Assembly: GCA_025996865.1 (NCBI GenBank)
Contig: BNTV01000011.1
Span: forward strand, 9,533 to 73,532
Origin: Bacteroidia bacterium
GTDB taxonomy: Bacteria > Bacteroidota > Bacteroidia > Bacteroidales > Azobacteroidaceae
Reading direction: 5' to 3'
DNA: 64,000 nucleotides
The notes beneath the pieces were generated by a model that saw only the letters and a list, made by a program, of their open reading frames with translations, was not told the DNA's origin and did not search any database. Of this stretch, positions 52,983 to 62,796 are shown in pieces (the first letter of the stretch is position 1; every line of letters starts with the position of its first letter). Position numbers and translations under genes: made by a program.

Positions 52983-53029
52983 ATTCACTATTAACCGGAA
53001 AACTCAAGTATAGCCGGTTAATAGTGAAT
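52983..53029 (+). terminator. Strong hairpin after the PUL 2 susD gene
   Basis: A perfect 16-bp stem (52983-52998 with 53014-53029), 15-nt loop, followed by TTATT. The arms contain TTAACCGG and CCGGTTAA, the half-sites of the PUL 1 operator, but their spacing differs and the position fits a terminator or mRNA-stabilising stem. Confidence 0.7.
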
Positions 53030-53078
53030 TTATTAAGATTAACTTTAATGATATTTCAACAGTTAAAATGCGATTATT

Positions 53079-54182
53079 ATGTGCAAAAAAATATTTTTTT
53101 TATTCGTCCTTTTCCCTTTTCAGTTCTTATTCGCCCAGAATAATTTACTGACCGACTTTCCCAAAGGATATACTCCCGAAGAAATAGGGAAACGTTTAGC
53201 ATACCGTTTTGTAGATTCGAAGCATGCGCTTCATGCAGGGAAATGGATTAGTTATCCGGAAACATTTTATTGGAACGGATCTCTTAAGTTCGCCGCGATA
53301 ACTAAAGACAAAAAACTTCTGAAACTTTTACAAAATAAGTTTAATCTCTTAATGGAATCAGAAAAAGAACTGTTGCCAATTAAGAATCATGTTGATTTAA
53401 ATATGTTCGGAAGTCTGCCTTTGGAACTATATCAGATAACGAAAGAAAAGCAGTATAAGGACTTGGGTATGCCGTATGCTGATACCCAATGGCAGGTTCC
53501 CGAGAACGCGAAACCGGAAGAAAAAGCATGGGCAGAGAAAGGATACACATGGCAGACACGCTTGTGGATCGACGATATGTATATGATTACCATTGTGCAG
53601 ACCCAGGCCTGTAAAGTAACCGGAGACAAGAAATATATAGACAGGGCGGCAAAAGAAATGGTGATGTATCTGGATGAATTGCAGCGTCCGAACGGACTTT
53701 TCTACCATGCACCGGATGTTCCGTTTTTCTGGGGGCGTGGCAATGGATGGATGGCTGCGGGTATGGCGGAATTGCTTCGTTATTTGCCCGAAGATAATAC
53801 AGACCGTCCGCGTATAATGGAAGGCTATCAAACAATGATGAAAAGTTTAAAAAACTATCAAAGACCAAGCGGTATGTGGAACCAACTGATCGACGAGCCG
53901 GATTGCTGGGCGGAAACATCCGCATCGGCCATGTTTACCTACGCACTCATTACCGGCGTGAAGCAGGGATGGTTGGATGCGAAGGAGTATGCACCCGTCG
54001 CCCGGAAAGCGTGGATAGTTTTAACTCATTACATCAATGATAATGGTGCTGTAACAGAGGTCTGTGTCGGAACAAATAAAAAGAACGACAAACAGTATTA
54101 TTATGACCGTCCGCGTAATATAGGCGATTATCATGGACAAGCTCCTTATCTTTGGTGTACCGTTGCTCTTTTGGAAAAATAA
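53079..54182 (+). CDS. GH105-type unsaturated rhamnogalacturonyl hydrolase
   Basis: Removes the 4,5-unsaturated galacturonyl residue left by rhamnogalacturonan lyases. The 367-residue protein has a signal peptide (MCKKIFFLFVLFPFQFLFAQ). The (alpha/alpha)6 barrel has family-typical segments: TWQTRLWIDDMYMITIVQTQ with candidate acids Asp165 and Asp166, FWGRGNGWMAAGMAELLRYL, SGMWNQLIDEPDCWAETSAS and the end GQAPYLWCTVALL. It opens the enzyme part of PUL 2 behind a hairpin. With GH43 and GH2 it points to rhamnogalacturonan-I or a similar pectic chain. GH88-type activity is the nearest alternative. Confidence 0.88.
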   Translation: MCKKIFFLFVLFPFQFLFAQNNLLTDFPKGYTPEEIGKRLAYRFVDSKHALHAGKWISYPETFYWNGSLKFAAITKDKKLLKLLQNKFNLLMESEKELLPIKNHVDLNMFGSLPLELYQITKEKQYKDLGMPYADTQWQVPENAKPEEKAWAEKGYTWQTRLWIDDMYMITIVQTQACKVTGDKKYIDRAAKEMVMYLDELQRPNGLFYHAPDVPFFWGRGNGWMAAGMAELLRYLPEDNTDRPRIMEGYQTMMKSLKNYQRPSGMWNQLIDEPDCWAETSASAMFTYALITGVKQGWLDAKEYAPVARKAWIVLTHYINDNGAVTEVCVGTNKKNDKQYYYDRPRNIGDYHGQAPYLWCTVALLEK

Positions 54183-54228
54183 TGAAATCCGCATGCAAAA
54201 CAGGAGGAAAAATTCACGGATTTACTGA

Positions 54229-54429
54229 AATACCAAAATAACGTTCGACGTAGTCAAATGCACTCCGGAGAAGGAGAATTTTAAAAATAAAAAAAAAATC
54301 CGTTTCTTTGTAGATTCGGAATTGATTTTCGAATTACCGGATAATTATGGAGCTTCTCAGGTGGAATTATTTTCTGAAAAAGAAATGAAGGCCAAATTCA
54401 ACGGTATTACAATATTTCAACTAATGTAA
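54229..54429 (+). pseudogene. Unrecognised coding-like remnant
   Basis: An open stretch of 66 codons without ATG at its start (ITFDVVKCTPEKENFKNKKK, then FFVDSELIFELPDNYGASQV and ELFSEKEMKAKFNGITIFQL) ends with a stop just 5 bp before the GH43 start. It reads like protein, not random DNA, and would be a C-terminal domain. I do not know the family. A deleted PUL gene is likely. Confidence 0.35.
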
Positions 54430-54434
54430 AATTT

Positions 54435-55448
54435 ATGAATAAAAAAAATTTTGTTTTCTTGTCTTTCTTAATTTTATCCACCATTTGCTTCTCATACGAT
54501 GGTCATGAAAGGGAAAAAGAAAATGATTCCGATACCGGAAAAAAATACCGGAATCCGGTAACCCGAAAGAGCGTCCCGGATCCGAGCATCATTCAGGTTG
54601 GCGATGGAAGCTTTTATCTGTACAGTACGGAAGATGTGCGCAATCTTCCTGTTTACCATTCTACCGACTTGGTAAACTGGAAGTTGACAGGAACGGCTTT
54701 TAGCGAAGCGACTCGTCCTTCATTTGAACCGAAAGGCGGATTATGGGCGCCCGATATTAATTATATCAATGGCCGGTATGTACTATATTATTCAATGTCG
54801 GTCTGGGGAGGAGAATGGACTTGCGGAATAGGAGTCGCCACGGCCGACAAACCGGAAGGCCCATTCACTGACCAGGGAATGTTGTTTCGCAGCAATACGA
54901 TTAACGTTCAAAATTCCATTGATCCCAATTATGTGGAAGACGACGGAAAAAAATACTTGTTTTGGGGCAGTTTCCACGGCATATACGGCATTGAATTATC
55001 GGACGACGGATTAAAAATCAAAGACGAATCCGGGAAAAAACAAGTTGCAGGTACAGCCTACGAAGGTACTTACATTCATAAACGGGGTAAGTATTATTAT
55101 CTTTTCGCTTCGACGGGAAGCTGCTGCGAAGGGTTGAACAGCACCTATACCACCGTAGTCGGAAGGGCTGAAAATTTGTGGGGACCTTATGTGGATAAAC
55201 AAGGACGGTCAATGATCGATAATCATCATGAAGTGGTAATTCACAAGAACAATGCATTTGTGGGAGTAGGGCATAATTCCGAAATTGTTCGGGATAAAGC
55301 CGGAGACGATTGGATATTGTACCACGGCTTTTGCGTGGAAAATACCGGCGGCAGAAATTTATTTCTCGACAAAGTGCTTTGGATCAACGGCTGGCCTACA
55401 GTTGCAACGGATTCTCCCTCGCTTGAGGCGAAAGTTCCGGAATTTTAA
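54435..55448 (+). CDS. GH43 glycoside hydrolase (arabinosidase-like)
   Basis: Five-blade propeller enzyme, probably an alpha-L-arabinosidase or endo-arabinanase. The 337-residue protein has a signal peptide (FVFLSFLILSTICFSYDG). The three GH43 acids are visible: base Asp49 in KSVPDPSIIQ, pKa modulator Asp163 in NSIDPNYVEDDGKKYLFWGS and proton donor Glu210 in AYEGTYIHKRGKYYYL. The region VGHNSEIVRD has the histidine that follows in arabinanase-type members. It is exported and in line with GH105 and GH2 in PUL 2. Xylosidase or galactosidase activity is possible; the subfamily is not settled. Confidence 0.87.
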   Translation: MNKKNFVFLSFLILSTICFSYDGHEREKENDSDTGKKYRNPVTRKSVPDPSIIQVGDGSFYLYSTEDVRNLPVYHSTDLVNWKLTGTAFSEATRPSFEPKGGLWAPDINYINGRYVLYYSMSVWGGEWTCGIGVATADKPEGPFTDQGMLFRSNTINVQNSIDPNYVEDDGKKYLFWGSFHGIYGIELSDDGLKIKDESGKKQVAGTAYEGTYIHKRGKYYYLFASTGSCCEGLNSTYTTVVGRAENLWGPYVDKQGRSMIDNHHEVVIHKNNAFVGVGHNSEIVRDKAGDDWILYHGFCVENTGGRNLFLDKVLWINGWPTVATDSPSLEAKVPEF

Positions 55449-55585
55449 ACAGATTCTCAAATTATCTATTATTAACAAAAATAAAATTTAATCGCATGAA
55501 ACCCGCATGTAAAAGTTGCACCAAAGAGCATGAAACAACGTTCGGCGGAGCCAGATTGTTGCGGGTTCCATAGGTTCCATAAAAA

Positions 55586-55605
55586 AACAAATTAATCACA
55601 TGAAA
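55586..55605 (+). repeat. 20-bp start-context repeat, copy 3
   Basis: AACAAATTAATCACATGAAA covering the GH2 start codon. Just upstream, a similar context (TTTAATCGCATGAAA) opens a 25-residue frame at 55496-55573 (MKPACKSCTKEHETTFGG), which probably has no function. Confidence 0.6.
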
Positions 55606-57405
55606 AAAATGATTGTTTTTGCAGGGATAATGGCCCTGACATTGAATGTATCCGGACAGTGGAAACCGGCCGGCGACAAGATGAAAACCGACTGGGCGAA
55701 CCGGATTGATCCGAACAGTGTGTTACCTGAATATCCCCGTCCAATCATGGAACGGACGGATTGGCAAAATCTCAACGGCCTCTGGGATTACGCTATTTTA
55801 CCGGCCGGACAGGCCGAACCCGGCAAGTTCGACGGGAAAATACTCGTTCCTTTCGCCGTCGAATCAAGCCTTTCCGGCGTACAGAAAGAGGTTGGTGAAA
55901 AAAATGAATTGTGGTATAGACGTACATTGACGATTCCTTCCAATTGGAAAAATAAAAATGTCCTGTTGCATTTCGGAGCGGTTGACTGGAAAACGGAAGT
56001 ATATGTCAACGATATCAAAATCGGGACACATACCGGCGGATATACCCCGTTTTGCTTCGACATCACTCCGTTCCTGAAACCGGGAGAACAAAAACTCGTG
56101 CTCAAAGTCTGGGACGGTACGAATACGGGATTCCAGCCGCGCGGAAAACAAGTCAAAAAACCGGAAGGAATATGGTACACTTCGGTGACCGGAATATGGC
56201 AAACCGTATGGATGGAACCGGTCAATGAAAAGCATATTGCAAACGTTCAAACGATTCCCGATATTGATAAAAGCAGACTGTCGGTAACTGTCGGTGCAAA
56301 AAACGCACAACCGGCCGATATCGTTGAAGTAAAAGTGTTGGATGGCAAAAATGTAGTAGCCGCAGCCAAAGCAACGACCTGCCAAACCTTGGATCTGAAT
56401 ATTCCGGACGCCAAACTTTGGTCGCCGGACGCTCCGTTCCTGTATGACATGGAAATCAACTTGTATTCAGGCGGTAAAGTGGTGGACAAAGTGAAAAGTT
56501 ATTGCGCCATGCGTAAAATATCTTCCAAGCGTGATGAAAACGGAATTGTACGCATGCAGTTGAATAACAAGGATCTGTTCCAGTTCGGACCGCTTGACCA
56601 AGGATGGTGGCCGGACGGCTTATATACGGCGCCGACCGACGAAGCGCTGAAATATGATATTCAGAAGACCAAGGATTTCGGGTTTAATATGATCCGCAAG
56701 CACGTGAAAGTAGAACCTGCCCGCTGGTACACACACTGTGACCGGCTGGGGATGCTCGTATGGCAGGACATGCCGAGTGGAGACCGGACGCTTCGCTGGG
56801 ATATGCGGAACTATTACGAAGGCTCCGAACTTCAACGTTCCCCGGAATCGGAAGCTAATTTCCGCAAAGAATGGAAAGAAATTATAGATTTTGCATCGCC
56901 ATATCCTTGTATCGTTGTCTGGGTTCCGTTCAACGAAGCCTGGGGACAATTCAAAACAAAAGAAATCGTCGAATGGACTAAATCTTACGATCCTTCGCGC
57001 TTAGTGAATCCGGCGAGCGGCGGAAATCACTTTCCCGTCGGAGATATACTCGATCTGCACAAATATCCGGGTCCCGAAATGTTTCTGTACGACGGATCAA
57101 GAGTTACGGTACTGGGCGAATACGGGGGAATCGGTTTACCGATGCAAGGCCACTTGTGGCAACCCGACCGCAATTGGGGATATGTTCAGTTTAAAAATTC
57201 CAAAGAAGTTACCGATGAGTACATCAAGTTTGCCGAACAGCTGAAAAAGCTGATCAAAGCAGGTTTTTCCGCCGCCGTTTACACCCAGACCACCGATGTG
57301 GAAGGTGAAATCAATGGATTGATGACTTATGACCGTAAAGTAATCAAGGTGGAGGAAGACCGTCTGAAAAAGATTAACGGAGAAATCTGTAATTCGTTGC
57401 GGTAA
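55600..57405 (+). CDS. GH2 glycoside hydrolase (beta-galactosidase/glucuronidase-like)
   Basis: Retaining exo-beta-glycosidase, exported (signal MKKMIVFAGIMALTLNVSGQ). The 601-residue protein shows the GH2 sugar-binding jelly roll (RTDWQNLNGLWDYAI, then ELWYRRTLTIP and HTGGYTPFCFDITPFL), an immunoglobulin-like middle and the TIM barrel. The catalytic acid is Glu446 in WVPFNEAWGQF and the nucleophile Glu507 in TVLGEYGGIG. This short type, lacking the long C-terminal domains, is common in Bacteroidetes pectin and hemicellulose loci. The sugar removed could be galactose, glucuronate or arabinose. It is the last gene of PUL 2; a terminator follows. Confidence 0.88.
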   Translation: MKKMIVFAGIMALTLNVSGQWKPAGDKMKTDWANRIDPNSVLPEYPRPIMERTDWQNLNGLWDYAILPAGQAEPGKFDGKILVPFAVESSLSGVQKEVGEKNELWYRRTLTIPSNWKNKNVLLHFGAVDWKTEVYVNDIKIGTHTGGYTPFCFDITPFLKPGEQKLVLKVWDGTNTGFQPRGKQVKKPEGIWYTSVTGIWQTVWMEPVNEKHIANVQTIPDIDKSRLSVTVGAKNAQPADIVEVKVLDGKNVVAAAKATTCQTLDLNIPDAKLWSPDAPFLYDMEINLYSGGKVVDKVKSYCAMRKISSKRDENGIVRMQLNNKDLFQFGPLDQGWWPDGLYTAPTDEALKYDIQKTKDFGFNMIRKHVKVEPARWYTHCDRLGMLVWQDMPSGDRTLRWDMRNYYEGSELQRSPESEANFRKEWKEIIDFASPYPCIVVWVPFNEAWGQFKTKEIVEWTKSYDPSRLVNPASGGNHFPVGDILDLHKYPGPEMFLYDGSRVTVLGEYGGIGLPMQGHLWQPDRNWGYVQFKNSKEVTDEYIKFAEQLKKLIKAGFSAAVYTQTTDVEGEINGLMTYDRKVIKVEEDRLKKINGEICNSLR

Positions 57406-57440
57406 TTTACTTGCAGGGAAATAATCGCAGTGTTAAATAT

Positions 57441-57475
57441 GGGGCTGACCAAAAAGGGTATTTTGGGTCAGCCCC
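57441..57475 (+). terminator. Terminator of PUL 2
   Basis: GGGGCTGACC (57441-57450) pairs with GGTCAGCCCC (57466-57475), extended by AAAA/TTTT pairing with one bulged G, followed by TTTAT. It lies 36 bp after the GH2 stop. Confidence 0.8.
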
Positions 57476-57551
57476 TTTATTCGATAAGTGTCATAAATTG
57501 TTCATTTCACATTCCTGAGTAAACGCGAAATGTTGCGGGCAAGTCCTCACA

Positions 57552-57728
57552 GAATGTATTTATTGCAAAAAAAATTGTTTTTTACAGGATTGAAACATTT
57601 TTTTATACTTATTTATCTGTATTTTATTAAAAAATACATATCCATTTGCAAAATAATACACGCTGTATAATATTTTTCACTACCTTTGTTGCGAATTCGA
57701 ATTTATAAATGTATGAGACAGATTAAAG
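57552..57728 (+). repeat. Protease leader repeat, copy A
   Basis: About 175 bp of leader, closely similar to 63282-63446 before the C10 protease gene. It includes TATCTGTATTTT-, CATTTGCAAAA- and GTATAATAT-type blocks and ends with ATTTATAAATGTATGAGACAG. It carries a TACCTTTG -7 box at 57681-57688. The gap 57406-57776 otherwise holds only the PUL 2 terminator. Confidence 0.75.
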
Positions 57729-57757
57729 ACAATACACACTGCATAATAAACTACTAA
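57713..57757 (+). pseudogene. Fossil start of a C10-protease gene in the leader
   Basis: ATGAGACAGATTAAAG here equals the first 16 bases of the C10 gene at 63431. The frame then leaves it (MRQIKDNTHCIINY, stop at 57757). It is either a relic of the leader duplication or a 14-residue upstream peptide 20 bp before the M6 gene. Confidence 0.55.
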
Positions 57758-57776
57758 TTTTAAAAATTTTGTTATA

Positions 57777-60700
57777 ATGAAAATCAAGTGGTACTTCATT
57801 TTTGTTCTTCTTATTGCTTCGCAATATGTTTTTGCTGTTCCGGCTATTCCCTGGCCGGTAGAATTACAACAACCTGACGGGACGAAAGTTACCGTTCAAG
57901 TCAAAGGAGATGAAAAAGTGCATTGGATGGAATCTTTGGATGGATATACTTTGATGTATGATTCCAAGAAGAATATCGTATATGCCGAGTTGGATCCGGA
58001 GGGAAATATGTCGCCTTCCAAACTGAAATACGGTTCCGGAGAAACTTCTTTGCGGTCTTCGACCGGCGAGCCGATTCAAAAAGGACTGCGATACAGTCCT
58101 TCGCAAGTGTACCTGTTAAAGCAAATATGGGAAGTTGCTTCCGAGCAAAAGATTTCCCGATCGACTACGGCAACTACCGAAAAGAAAGCCCTTCTTATAT
58201 TAATGGGCTTTCCCGACCGGCCCTTCTCTAAAACACAGACTGACTTCAATGCCTTGCTGAACCAGGTTAATTATAGTATAGATGGAGCACAAGGAAGCGT
58301 TAGAGATTTTTATTTGGAAAATTCTTATGGACAGTTGGAATTAAACACTACCGTAGCCGGCCCATACATTACTACTGAAAATGCCAACGTCTATGCAGCC
58401 AGCAGCAGCCGTTTGGCAACAGAAGCGATAACGGCGGCAGCAGCAGAGTTAAATTTGCAAGATTATGCAAACGAGGGTGTTCTGGAAACCTTTCATATCA
58501 TTTTTGCCGGATATGGAGCAGAAAACGGATTGGATGAAAAGGAATATATCTGGTCGCACAAAACAGCAATGACTGAAATCTCTCTTGACGGTGTGGGGGT
58601 CTCTGTTTATTCCTGTTCTCCGGAATTAAGAGGTAAAGAAGGATACGGCATAACCCGTATCGGCGTTATTTGCCACGAGTTAGGCCATGTTTTCGGATCG
58701 CCCGATTATTATGATACCGATTATGCGGAAAATGGTCAATATCCGGGCGCCGGCATTTGGGATCTAATGGCGAGTGGTAGTTGGAACAATGACGGCATCA
58801 CTCCCGCCCACATTAATATGTATCAAAAAATACGCTACGGATGGGTAACGCCAACGGAATTAACTTCCTATACTCAGGTTAACAATATGCCGAACTCTGC
58901 AGAAAACGCTGTTGCCTATACCTACAAAGCCCATGCAAACGGCGAAATGTACGTACTCGAAAACCGGCAACAAACAGGATTTGATACATACGTGCCGGGG
59001 CATGGTTTGTTGATTTGGCATGTACATCCGAACACTTTGACCGGATATGGAAGAAATGCTACGCATCCGCAACAATTGTATCCGGTGGTGGCGTCTTCTT
59101 CCACAGCCATTCCTAACGCAGACCCTGACTCGTATGGAAGGGTTAATTCCAATGGAACCCCTTTTCCGGGCAGTTCCGGAAAGACTGCCTTTACCGACCT
59201 GACGGTTCCGCAAGCATTTACGTGGCAAAACTTACGGGAAATCGGCAAGCCGGTAAGCAACATCTCCGAAAGCAGTGGGAAAGTATCCTTTACTTTTATG
59301 CAAAGCGGACCGCCGGTTACCAACCTGCAAGCAAAGGTTAACGGAGTAAATGTAAGTCTCTCATGGACAGTTCCCGTTTCAGGCGCTCCTACCGGATACC
59401 GGATATATCGAAATGATGTACTGCAATATACCCTTTCCAACCCGGATATTACCTCTTATCAACAGAGAAACGTTCCCAACGGAACCTATACTTATTGTGT
59501 GAGCGCTGTCTATGGCGTATTGGAATCGGGGAAAGAATGTGTGAGCGCTGAAGTAACTGCCGGTTCGGGAGATTACTGTTTGCCGGTAACCAACCTTTCT
59601 GCCGTTCCTAATCCCGATAAAGTAAGATTGTCCTGGACTGAACCCGAAAATTCCGCATGGCTGAATATTGCGAACAGTCCGGCAGGGGCACTGGGGAACG
59701 GTTCCCCTTATGAAGTAGCTGTAAAATGGACAAGCGATGAATTGGCAGGCAAAAACGGATTTCAAATAACAAAAATCAATTTTGCCAATCATGGTAGCTA
59801 CACAAAATACGCAGTCGTTTATGAAGTTCGGAACGGAATCTCCAACCAGGTATGTAAACAACTCATTTCTCCAACATTCAACGCTGACTGGGAGTATTAT
59901 GATGTAATTTTAGACTCCCCTGTTACGATAGATGCTTCTTGTGATTATTACATCGGAATTCAGTTTAGTGAAAGGGGTAATCTTGTTGTCGATGGACAAA
60001 ATACCAGTAATCCGAAAAATATGTTCCGCTATGTCGGGAATGATACATGGAGTACTCTATCGGACACAAGAATAACAAGTAATTTCTGTTTCAAGGCATA
60101 TATAGAAAATCCCGCTACCTGTAGTTATATATTATACAGGGATAATCAACCAATAGGTACAACACTGACCACCGGCTATTTGGATTCCGATGTTGAATCG
60201 GAAATTACCTATTCTTACTGTGTAGTTGCCGAATACGATAACGGATGTTCTTCGGAACCGGTATGTGTGGAAGCCGTTACCGGTCTGCAAATCAATCCCA
60301 ATCCGGTAAGAAATTTACAATTAACAACAACGGGAACCGATGATAAAGATGTACGATTGACTTGGCAGGAACCGGTTGCACATACCGGACGGAATCTGCA
60401 ATATTGCGATAACTATAGCGGATCTTTGGGTGTCGGCGCTAACGATATAATATTTGCCGTAAGGTTTACACCGGCAGAGATGCAATCGTGTGCCGGATTA
60501 AAGCTGTCAAAAATCAGATTTTATGTAAGTCCTGGTGCAACTCCTTCAAATACGGATTTAACGATAAAAATTTGGACAGGAGGGAATGGTAATGCTCCCG
60601 GAGAAGAAGTACGTTCTCAAGCGGTAAATAGTTATGCTTCAGGTTGGAATGAAATACAATTAAATACATCTGTTATAGCGGATATCTATCAGGATTTGTG

Positions 60701-62789
60701 GATAGGGGTTCTCGTGCATAAAAAGGAGTCCGGATCCATATCTCTACCAGTCTCTACTGTAAATATTGTTACCGGTAAAGGTGATATGCTTTATATTAGT
60801 AACAGTTGGACAACTGTGGGGTACAATTGGTCTTTGTGGGGTATTTTGGAACCCATTGGCGTTACCGGCTATCAGATATTGCGGGATAAACAGGCGATTG
60901 CCACGGTAAATAATCCCGGTACGCTGACTTACAACGACCTTAATCCGAAAAAAGGCTACTATGAATATTGTGTGAAAGCCCTCTATTCAACCCAGAAGTC
61001 TGATCCGGTCTGTGGTAATATTGCCGTTGGAGAAGCGATATGGAAAGGACTTAGCCCCGATTGGACAGCTACAACCAATTGGGAAAACGGAAAAATTCCT
61101 ACTGCTTCAACTACAGTTGTCATTCCATCCGGTGTCAGTCATTTTCCGATATTAACTAACAACAATCCCACTGTCGATGAAATTTACTTTGAACCGGGTG
61201 CCGAAATCGGTCGCCCAGATTTATTGACTTACAATAAAGCGCACGTGGAGTTGGATTTCTCTTCAACCGGACTTGCTCGCGGCCAATGGCATTTATTATC
61301 CATGCCTTTGAATCAGGTTTATGTGGGCGATTTCGTATATGGAGGCTATCCGGCGACTTATTCGCAAAAATATTCCGTCGAATCCGGAACCGGCCAATGG
61401 AATTCACACACGCAACTTAATACGCTTCTGACTAAGGGAGAAGGTTTCGCTTTATATATTGATGATACTGAGGATGATACAGGTTCAGGTATTGATGCGC
61501 CTTTTGGAGGAACTGACCGATATTATGGATTGGGAAGAGTAAACGGCATTATCCGCTTACCGTATTTTGAAGATCCGGAGCAGGATGTATCGCATCGTAT
61601 CCATCAATGGAATTCAGCTTCAAAGCAAAGCGATTTTTATTCTTTCTACCATGCGCAAGCAGGCAAACCTTTGGCAACAACGAAAGTCTCGGTACCCAGA
61701 GATAATAATGATGCCTATAAACTATGGAGTGGAACGCCCTTTGATCTTCCGGTAAATTTCGGACAAGGCACTGCTGGCGATCACTTTGCATTGGTGGGAA
61801 ATCCGTATATGTGTACGATTGATTTTGATGCATTTCATAATACCCTAAATAACAGTAGTAGTATAAAACATAATTACCACGTATTGAACGGGGATGCTTA
61901 TTCTTCTTATACAACGGAAGGTTATTACGGCGCATTGCCGGTGACCCGGTATATTGCGCCGATGCAGGCTTTCTTTGTGGAAAAATCTTCAACTGCTTCC
62001 AATTCGGCAAATCTGAGGTTTGATATTGCCGGTCTTTCGGCAACCAATTCTGCTTCCGGCAGCATATTATATGCGCCCTCGATGGATCAACCTTCGTATA
62101 AGTTAAATATTACGGCCGATAACGGTACAACATCCATACTTACCTTTATCGCCAAAAGGGATTATGGCCGGAAAGTCTTTTCAGACGCTGATTCCCGCAA
62201 GTTCCTCGATGGTATTGCCGATATTCCGGAAATCTATACCTTAAAAGAATCGGAAAATGACTTGGTCCCCGTCGGCAGCAATATCGTCAATACCGATGAT
62301 CTATTGATACCGCTTGGTCTATCCACTACTTATCAAGGCGATATGCGCTTTGCGTTCGACGGGATGGACCGCTACGATGCGAAGATTGTCTTTTTGGATC
62401 TCGCCGCCAACCGCGAAATAGACTTGACCGGTCTGGAACGTTACGAATATCGTTTCAAATCTGTTCCGCCGGTAGAAAACGGGGAAACCAAAGCGGAAAA
62501 CAACCGTTTCTTTATCCGTATCCAAAAAACATCGACCGGTATAGAACCCGTTTCGGATTTGGTTCACGTGTACGGCAAGCAAAACAGGATATATGCCGTT
62601 GCCGGTTCTGCAAACCCGATTCGGCAAATAGAGGTATATAATTCACAGGGTCAGTTGCTTTATACCGAAAGCAATATACAGGCATCTTCACATGCAGTTA
62701 CTTTGAATACAATCCCTTCCGGTGTTTGTATTGTCCGTTTGACTACGGAACAAGGAGTGAAAAGTGTTAAATTATTAATGAATAAATAA
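57777..62789 (+). CDS. M6-type secreted metalloprotease with FN3-like modules and T9SS sorting domain
   Basis: Large exported zinc protease, 1670 residues. After the signal (WYFIFVLLIASQYVFAV) an M6-type propeptide (IPWPVELQQPDGTKVTVQVK) leads to the catalytic domain with His300, Glu301 and His304 in VICHELGHVFGSPDYYD and the Met-turn-like WDLMASGSWNN. From about residue 510 there are fibronectin-III-like modules (PPVTNLQAKVNGVNVSLSWT, LPVTNLSAVPNPDKVRLSWT, NPVRNLQLTTTG) alternating with lectin-like inserts. The last 75 residues are a type A T9SS sorting domain (RQIEVYNSQGQLLYTESNIQ, then GVCIVRLTTEQGVKSVKLLM). It should be secreted through the T9SS pore and attached or released. The PorE-like gene at 6033 agrees with this. 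Confidence 0.9.
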   Translation: MKIKWYFIFVLLIASQYVFAVPAIPWPVELQQPDGTKVTVQVKGDEKVHWMESLDGYTLMYDSKKNIVYAELDPEGNMSPSKLKYGSGETSLRSSTGEPIQKGLRYSPSQVYLLKQIWEVASEQKISRSTTATTEKKALLILMGFPDRPFSKTQTDFNALLNQVNYSIDGAQGSVRDFYLENSYGQLELNTTVAGPYITTENANVYAASSSRLATEAITAAAAELNLQDYANEGVLETFHIIFAGYGAENGLDEKEYIWSHKTAMTEISLDGVGVSVYSCSPELRGKEGYGITRIGVICHELGHVFGSPDYYDTDYAENGQYPGAGIWDLMASGSWNNDGITPAHINMYQKIRYGWVTPTELTSYTQVNNMPNSAENAVAYTYKAHANGEMYVLENRQQTGFDTYVPGHGLLIWHVHPNTLTGYGRNATHPQQLYPVVASSSTAIPNADPDSYGRVNSNGTPFPGSSGKTAFTDLTVPQAFTWQNLREIGKPVSNISESSGKVSFTFMQSGPPVTNLQAKVNGVNVSLSWTVPVSGAPTGYRIYRNDVLQYTLSNPDITSYQQRNVPNGTYTYCVSAVYGVLESGKECVSAEVTAGSGDYCLPVTNLSAVPNPDKVRLSWTEPENSAWLNIANSPAGALGNGSPYEVAVKWTSDELAGKNGFQITKINFANHGSYTKYAVVYEVRNGISNQVCKQLISPTFNADWEYYDVILDSPVTIDASCDYYIGIQFSERGNLVVDGQNTSNPKNMFRYVGNDTWSTLSDTRITSNFCFKAYIENPATCSYILYRDNQPIGTTLTTGYLDSDVESEITYSYCVVAEYDNGCSSEPVCVEAVTGLQINPNPVRNLQLTTTGTDDKDVRLTWQEPVAHTGRNLQYCDNYSGSLGVGANDIIFAVRFTPAEMQSCAGLKLSKIRFYVSPGATPSNTDLTIKIWTGGNGNAPGEEVRSQAVNSYASGWNEIQLNTSVIADIYQDLWIGVLVHKKESGSISLPVSTVNIVTGKGDMLYISNSWTTVGYNWSLWGILEPIGVTGYQILRDKQAIATVNNPGTLTYNDLNPKKGYYEYCVKALYSTQKSDPVCGNIAVGEAIWKGLSPDWTATTNWENGKIPTASTTVVIPSGVSHFPILTNNNPTVDEIYFEPGAEIGRPDLLTYNKAHVELDFSSTGLARGQWHLLSMPLNQVYVGDFVYGGYPATYSQKYSVESGTGQWNSHTQLNTLLTKGEGFALYIDDTEDDTGSGIDAPFGGTDRYYGLGRVNGIIRLPYFEDPEQDVSHRIHQWNSASKQSDFYSFYHAQAGKPLATTKVSVPRDNNDAYKLWSGTPFDLPVNFGQGTAGDHFALVGNPYMCTIDFDAFHNTLNNSSSIKHNYHVLNGDAYSSYTTEGYYGALPVTRYIAPMQAFFVEKSSTASNSANLRFDIAGLSATNSASGSILYAPSMDQPSYKLNITADNGTTSILTFIAKRDYGRKVFSDADSRKFLDGIADIPEIYTLKESENDLVPVGSNIVNTDDLLIPLGLSTTYQGDMRFAFDGMDRYDAKIVFLDLAANREIDLTGLERYEYRFKSVPPVENGETKAENNRFFIRIQKTSTGIEPVSDLVHVYGKQNRIYAVAGSANPIRQIEVYNSQGQLLYTESNIQASSHAVTLNTIPSGVCIVRLTTEQGVKSVKLLMNK

Positions 62790-62796
62790 AAAGAAC

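Noticed and set aside
52983..53029. Hairpin with TTAACCGG/CCGGTTAA as a third LacI operator
   Set aside because: Half-sites are 15 nt apart and the place right after a stop codon fits a terminator better.
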